DNA from: an uncultured Roseburia sp.
GTDB taxonomy: Bacteria > Bacillota > Clostridia > Lachnospirales > Lachnospiraceae
NCBI GenBank assembly: GCA_910584215.1
Contig: CAJTYI010000071.1
Location: forward strand, 1 to 16,269
Direction of reading: 5' to 3'
Length of the DNA: 16,269 nt
Made by a program: the position numbers and the translations under genes. Below, one piece after another: positions 12,711 through 16,269 of this stretch. The notes under the pieces are model-generated. The model did not search any database and was not told the DNA's origin. It worked only from the letters and a program-made list of their open reading frames with translations. The number at the start of each line of letters is the position of its first letter. The stretch's first letter is position 1.

Positions 12711-13756
12711 TATTTCGCCATCTCTTCCTTCAACGCTGCAGTCAATGCCGGAACAATCTTGTTCAAGTCTCCGACTAAACCGTAATCTGCCACATCAAAG
12801 ATCGGAGCGTCCTCGTCTTTGTTGATGGCAACGATCAGGTCAGCATCTTCCATACCGGCAACGTGCTGAATCGCGCCGGAAATACCGATTGCAAAATAAA
12901 TCTGCGGGCGAACCGTTTTTCCGGTCTGTCCAACCTGTAAATCAACCGGCTGCCAGCCATTCTCAACCACGGCACGGGAGCAGCTCACAGTTCCGCCGAG
13001 TACTTCTGCCAAATCATCTAACAATTTAAAATTCTCTTTGGAGCCGACGCCACGTCCGCCGGATACCAGAATTTTTGCTTCCATGATATTGGCAGTATTT
13101 TTTACCGCCTTAACGATATTGAGAATCTCAACATAACGGTTGTTCTCCTCAAATCCCGGGTTAAACTCAACAAGGTTCGCTTTTGCGCCTGCGATCGGAG
13201 CGATTTTCTGCATAACACCCGGACGAACGGTTGCCATCTGCGGACGATTATCCGGGCAGGCGATCGTTGCGATCGTGTTGCCGCCAAATGCCGGACGTGT
13301 CATCAGAAGCTGGTTATGTTTCTGCTCATCCTCTTTGCCCGGCGCTGCCACCAGTGGAAAATCACCGATCTCAAGAGAGGTACAGTCAGCGGTAAGACCG
13401 GTCTTCACTCTCGCGGAAACAGTAGGACCAAGGTCGCGACCAATCGCGGTTGCGCCGACTAACACGATATCCGGTTTGTACTCGTTGATGACAGAGGATA
13501 ACGCATGAGCATATGGCTCTGTTCTGTACTCTTTCAATGCCGGGTCGTCGACCACAATCACTTTATCTGCACCGTACTCTGCCAACTGATCAGCCAGCTC
13601 CTTGACACCGGAACCAATCAATACAGCCGTCACGTCAGTATCCAAATCTTTTGCTAAGTCTTTACCTTTTCCGAGCAGCTCAAATGCAACGCCGTCTAAT
13701 ACGTTATCTACCTGCTGTGCAAAGACAAATACTCCCTTATATTCTTCTAAAGCCAT
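12710..13756 (-). CDS. etfA: Electron transfer flavoprotein alpha subunit
   Basis: This 348-residue protein forms a heterodimer with EtfB and carries electrons between NADH, butyryl-CoA dehydrogenase and ferredoxin. The C-terminal FAD-binding domain is clear: LVSGGRGVGSKENF, SRAVVENGW, GQTGKTVRPQIYFAIGISGAIQH and DEDAPIFDVADYGLVGD. The N-terminal part (DIVLVGATAIGRDLGPTVSARVKTGL) is the ETF alpha/beta domain. The start at 13756 (MALEEYKGVFVF) matches the usual beginning of clostridial EtfA and follows GGTG by six bases. GTG codons at 13768 and 13765 would add three or four residues. It is the last gene of the cluster, 28 bp after etfB. Confidence 0.96.
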   Translation of the reverse strand: MALEEYKGVFVFAQQVDNVLDGVAFELLGKGKDLAKDLDTDVTAVLIGSGVKELADQLAEYGADKVIVVDDPALKEYRTEPYAHALSSVINEYKPDIVLVGATAIGRDLGPTVSARVKTGLTADCTSLEIGDFPLVAAPGKEDEQKHNQLLMTRPAFGGNTIATIACPDNRPQMATVRPGVMQKIAPIAGAKANLVEFNPGFEENNRYVEILNIVKAVKNTANIMEAKILVSGGRGVGSKENFKLLDDLAEVLGGTVSCSRAVVENGWQPVDLQVGQTGKTVRPQIYFAIGISGAIQHVAGMEDADLIVAINKDEDAPIFDVADYGLVGDLNKIVPALTAALKEEMAK

Positions 13757-13784
13757 TTTTTTCACCACTTTTCCTTATATTTTA

Positions 13785-14567
13785 TTAGATAATGTGTTTC
13801 TCTTTAAACTTGCCAATCAGATAATCGACTGCCTCTGTCGGGTCAAGGTTTACTTTCTCTCCCGCACCTTTCGCCACCTTATCGGATGCTTTCGCAATCT
13901 TAGTCGGAGAACCCTTTAAACCAAGATCGGAGTCGTCGACATCCTTCAAATCGTTTCTGCCCCATACTGTAACTTCTTTATCGCATGCATCAAAAATGCC
14001 GCCCGGCGTCATATAACGAGGTACATTCAACTCAGAAAGAGCGGTAATCAGGCAGGGCATCTTCGCTTTCAGCTCGTGATATCTGTCTTCATACTGACGT
14101 TTTACAACCACGGAATCTCCCTCTACCTTGATATCGGCTGCGTAGGAGATAACCGGAAGTCCAAGGTGCTCTGCGATCTGCGGTCCCACCTGCGCGGTAT
14201 CGCCGTCGATTGCCTGACGTCCTGTGATAATCAAATCATACTCTAAATTGCGAAGAGCTCCGGCGATCGTAGTGGAGGTAGCCCATGTATCAGCTCCGCC
14301 GAGCACTCTGTCGGTCACGAGAACAGCCTCGTCGGCTCCCATTGCCATCGCCTCGCGAAGCACTGCGTCCGCCTTTGGAAGTCCCATGGTGAGTACCGTT
14401 ACTTTTGCGCCTGTCTCATCTTTAATTCTAAGTGCAGCCTCAAGACCAGCTTTGTCATCTGGATTCATGATAGCAAGCATTGCCGCTCGATCAAGTGTTC
14501 CGTCCGGGTTAAACTTAACGCCGCCCTTGGTATCCGGAACCTGTTTAATACATACTACGATATTCAT
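13785..14567 (-). CDS. etfB: Electron transfer flavoprotein beta subunit
   Basis: This 260-residue partner of EtfA begins MNIVVCIKQVPDT, typical of clostridial EtfB. The flavin/nucleotide-binding segment is GRQAIDGDTAQVGPQIAEHLGLP, and the family signature VPRYMTPGGIFDA follows. In Bcd-linked ETFs this subunit binds the FAD at which NADH electrons are bifurcated, sending one to ferredoxin and one toward crotonyl-CoA. The sequence is consistent with that type, but bifurcation itself cannot be proven from it. AAGGAGTG precedes the start. It lies 33 bp after bcd and 28 bp before etfA. Confidence 0.96.
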   Translation of the reverse strand: MNIVVCIKQVPDTKGGVKFNPDGTLDRAAMLAIMNPDDKAGLEAALRIKDETGAKVTVLTMGLPKADAVLREAMAMGADEAVLVTDRVLGGADTWATSTTIAGALRNLEYDLIITGRQAIDGDTAQVGPQIAEHLGLPVISYAADIKVEGDSVVVKRQYEDRYHELKAKMPCLITALSELNVPRYMTPGGIFDACDKEVTVWGRNDLKDVDDSDLGLKGSPTKIAKASDKVAKGAGEKVNLDPTEAVDYLIGKFKEKHII

Positions 14568-14600
14568 GTATTTTTCACTCCTTATGTTATAATTATTTGA

Positions 14601-15755
14601 CTATTTCAGTAACGCACCCGAGATTACCATGCGCTGAACTTCGCTGGTTCCCTCGTAAATCTCAGTAATCTTCGCATCACGCATCATACGCTCTACGTCA
14701 TACTCTCTGATATATCCGTATCCGCCGAACAGCTGCACTACTTCCGTAGTAACTGCCATTGCAGTCTCTGCGGCAAACAGTTTTGCCTTTGCAGCCTCAA
14801 CCGAATATACTTTCTGTGTCGCTTTTGCCATAGCCGCTTTGTATACAAGAAGCTGTGCCGCCTCAATCCTTGCAGCCATATCCGCCAGTTTAAACTGTGT
14901 ATTCTGCTGCTGCGCGATCGAACGTCCGAACTGCTTTCTCTCTTTTGTGTAGGCGATTACTCTGTCCAAAGCGCCCTCTGCGATGCCGAGCGCCTGTGAA
15001 GCGATACCGATACGTCCGCCGTCTAAGGTGTGCATTGCGATCGGGAAACCTTTTCCCTCAGCTCCCAGCAGGTTCTCTTTGGGAATTCTGCAATCTTCAA
15101 AAATCAGCTCATAGGTAGAAGAACCGCGGATACCCATCTTCTTCTCTTTTGTTCCGAACGAGAAGCCCGGCGCTCCCTTATCTACGATAAATGCGGAAAA
15201 GTTTTTCTTTTTTCTGCCTCTTCTGTCCTCTGTGACGCTGGTGATCGCAATTACGATATAGACATCTGCGACTTTACCGTTTGTGATAAAGCACTTGGAG
15301 CCGTTTAACACCCACTCGTCACCATCGAGCACTGCTTTTGTCTGCGCGCCCTGCGCATCTGTACCAGCGCCCGGCTCTGTCAGCGCGAAAGCGCCGATCT
15401 TCTCACCGGAAGCAAGCGCGGTCACATATTTCTGTTTCTGCTCCTCAGTACCGTATGTCATAATCGGGTCGATACACAAAGAGGTGTGCGCGGATACGAC
15501 AACACCTGTCGTAGCACAAACTTTGGATAACTCCTCCACACACATCACATATGTAAGCGGGTCACAGCCCTGTCCGCCGTACTCTTTGGGTACGGGGATT
15601 CCCATAAAGCCGTATTTCTGCATTTTTTTCACGGTCTCCATCGGGAACTCTTCTGTCTCATCTACTTCCTGGGCTAAAGGCTTTACCTCTGTCTCGGCAA
15701 ACTCGCGGAACAGAGCACGGGCCATTTCATGTTTCTTGTCTAAAGTGAAATCCAT
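14601..15755 (-). CDS. bcd: Butyryl-CoA dehydrogenase (acyl-CoA dehydrogenase family)
   Basis: This 384-residue FAD enzyme reduces crotonyl-CoA to butyryl-CoA in the butyrate pathway, working with EtfAB. The length and all three acyl-CoA dehydrogenase parts are present: an N-terminal helical domain, a middle beta domain with FALTEPGAGTDAQG and WVLNGSKCFITNG, and a C-terminal helical domain with DGGRIGIASQALGIAEGALD, RKQFGRSI and QLFGGYGYIREYDVERMMRDAKI. The catalytic base is Glu368 in IYEGTSEVQ, as in short-chain enzymes. GGAGG precedes the start. Its place between hbd and etfB supports the butyryl-CoA assignment over other short-chain substrates. Confidence 0.96.
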   Translation of the reverse strand: MDFTLDKKHEMARALFREFAETEVKPLAQEVDETEEFPMETVKKMQKYGFMGIPVPKEYGGQGCDPLTYVMCVEELSKVCATTGVVVSAHTSLCIDPIMTYGTEEQKQKYVTALASGEKIGAFALTEPGAGTDAQGAQTKAVLDGDEWVLNGSKCFITNGKVADVYIVIAITSVTEDRRGRKKKNFSAFIVDKGAPGFSFGTKEKKMGIRGSSTYELIFEDCRIPKENLLGAEGKGFPIAMHTLDGGRIGIASQALGIAEGALDRVIAYTKERKQFGRSIAQQQNTQFKLADMAARIEAAQLLVYKAAMAKATQKVYSVEAAKAKLFAAETAMAVTTEVVQLFGGYGYIREYDVERMMRDAKITEIYEGTSEVQRMVISGALLK

Positions 15756-15783
15756 GATATAAATTCCTCCATAAATTTAATTT

Positions 15784-16269
15784 TTACTGAGCGTCAACCG
15801 GTGTCTTTGTGCGATCTGCATTATATACATAGAAACCTTTTCCGCTCTTCGCGCCGAGATTACCACCGCGAACCATTTTGCGGATCAGCGGGCAGGCGCG
15901 ATACTTGCTGTCGCCAGTCTCTTTGTAGAGTACATCCATGATTGCAAGGCAGATATCAAGGCCGATGAAATCTCCCAGCTCAAGCGGCCCCATCGGATGA
16001 TTGGCACCAAGCTTCATAGCAGCATCGATACCGGCGATATCGGAAACACCTTCCATTTTGATAAAAGCAGCTTCATTGATCATCGGAATTAAGATGCGGT
16101 TTACAACAAATCCTGCCGCCTCGTTTACCTGTACCGGCGTCTTGCCGATCTCCTCAGATATTTTCTTGATCGCAGCCACTGTTTCATCCGGTGTGTTCAC
16201 TCCCGCAATCACCTCGATCAGCTTCATGCGGTCTGCCGGATTAAAGAAATGCATACCTACCATTGGACG
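15784..16269 (-). CDS. hbd: 3-hydroxybutyryl-CoA dehydrogenase, C-terminal part (runs off the window)
   Basis: Only the last 161 residues are present. The frame stays open to the window edge, so the NAD-binding Rossmann domain lies outside. The part seen begins RPMVGMHFFNP, whose His is the catalytic base in this family. It continues with KLIEVIAG (catalytic Glu), AAGFVVNRILIPMINEA (conserved Asn), and the C-terminal domain HPMGPLELGDFIGLD and GNLGAKSGKGFYVY. The enzyme interconverts acetoacetyl-CoA and 3-hydroxybutyryl-CoA with NAD(P)H, the step before crotonase and Bcd. The stop is 28 bp before bcd, so they are probably cotranscribed. The Met at 16263 is internal and not the start. Confidence 0.95.
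   Translation of the reverse strand, partial: RPMVGMHFFNPADRMKLIEVIAGVNTPDETVAAIKKISEEIGKTPVQVNEAAGFVVNRILIPMINEAAFIKMEGVSDIAGIDAAMKLGANHPMGPLELGDFIGLDICLAIMDVLYKETGDSKYRACPLIRKMVRGGNLGAKSGKGFYVYNADRTKTPVDAQ

Noticed and set aside
15283..15762. Plus-strand 159-residue frame
   Set aside because: Antisense shadow of bcd. There is no separate start signal.

Overview
The window looks like chromosome from a spore-forming, butyrate-pathway Clostridia bacterium, most likely a Lachnospiraceae member. The reasons are the gene cluster hbd-bcd-etfB-etfA, the sporulation genes spoVAA and spoVAB, purine-rich Shine-Dalgarno sites in front of almost every gene, near-consensus sigma-A promoters, and several short conserved proteins of a kind I associate with this family. 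Nearly all genes from 1.6 kb onward are on the minus strand. I see no insertion sequence, prophage, CRISPR array or complete mobile element.

Layout by region. Positions 1-344 hold no gene I can support, but contain a densely structured promoter region. It reads into a 95-residue protein of unknown function (345-632, plus), followed by a cytidylate-kinase-like protein with its own promoter (728-1327, plus). A convergent intergenic region follows, with a long hairpin and a 35-bp tandem duplication. Next comes a membrane-anchored SGNH hydrolase (1601-2497, minus), then tRNA-Leu(UAG) (2738-2817, minus) and a 97-residue protein (2884-3177, minus). From 4862 down to 3273 lies a probable forespore operon: a small membrane protein, spoVAA, spoVAB and a 110-residue unknown protein, preceded by a good match to a sigma-G promoter. 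Upstream are a RelQ-type alarmone synthetase (5013-5657), a conserved 87-residue unknown protein (5803-6066) and a TrmH/SpoU RNA methyltransferase (6127-6918).

The housekeeping block mrp-dnaE-pfkA (12456 down to 7083) is tightly spaced and probably one transcript. It joins an Fe-S carrier-type ATPase, the replicative polymerase alpha subunit and phosphofructokinase, and it ends in a clear intrinsic terminator. The last 3.5 kb carries the end of hbd, then bcd, etfB and etfA. This is the central part of crotonyl-CoA to butyryl-CoA conversion, where the Bcd-Etf complex is known in clostridia to couple NADH oxidation to ferredoxin reduction.

The genes themselves are mostly familiar. The unexplained signal is in the noncoding DNA: (i) a five-copy AATAAC(C/T) array and CATGACAG repeats around the promoter at 230-258; (ii) a near-complete 28-bp hairpin plus tandem repeat at 1433-1561; (iii) a tRNA promoter that overlaps an upstream gene's terminator; (iv) a sigma-G-like promoter that places two uncharacterised small genes in a spoVA operon; and (v) two related multi-hairpin elements, one after pfkA and one before mrp. 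No computation or database search was run. Family names rest on recognised motifs.
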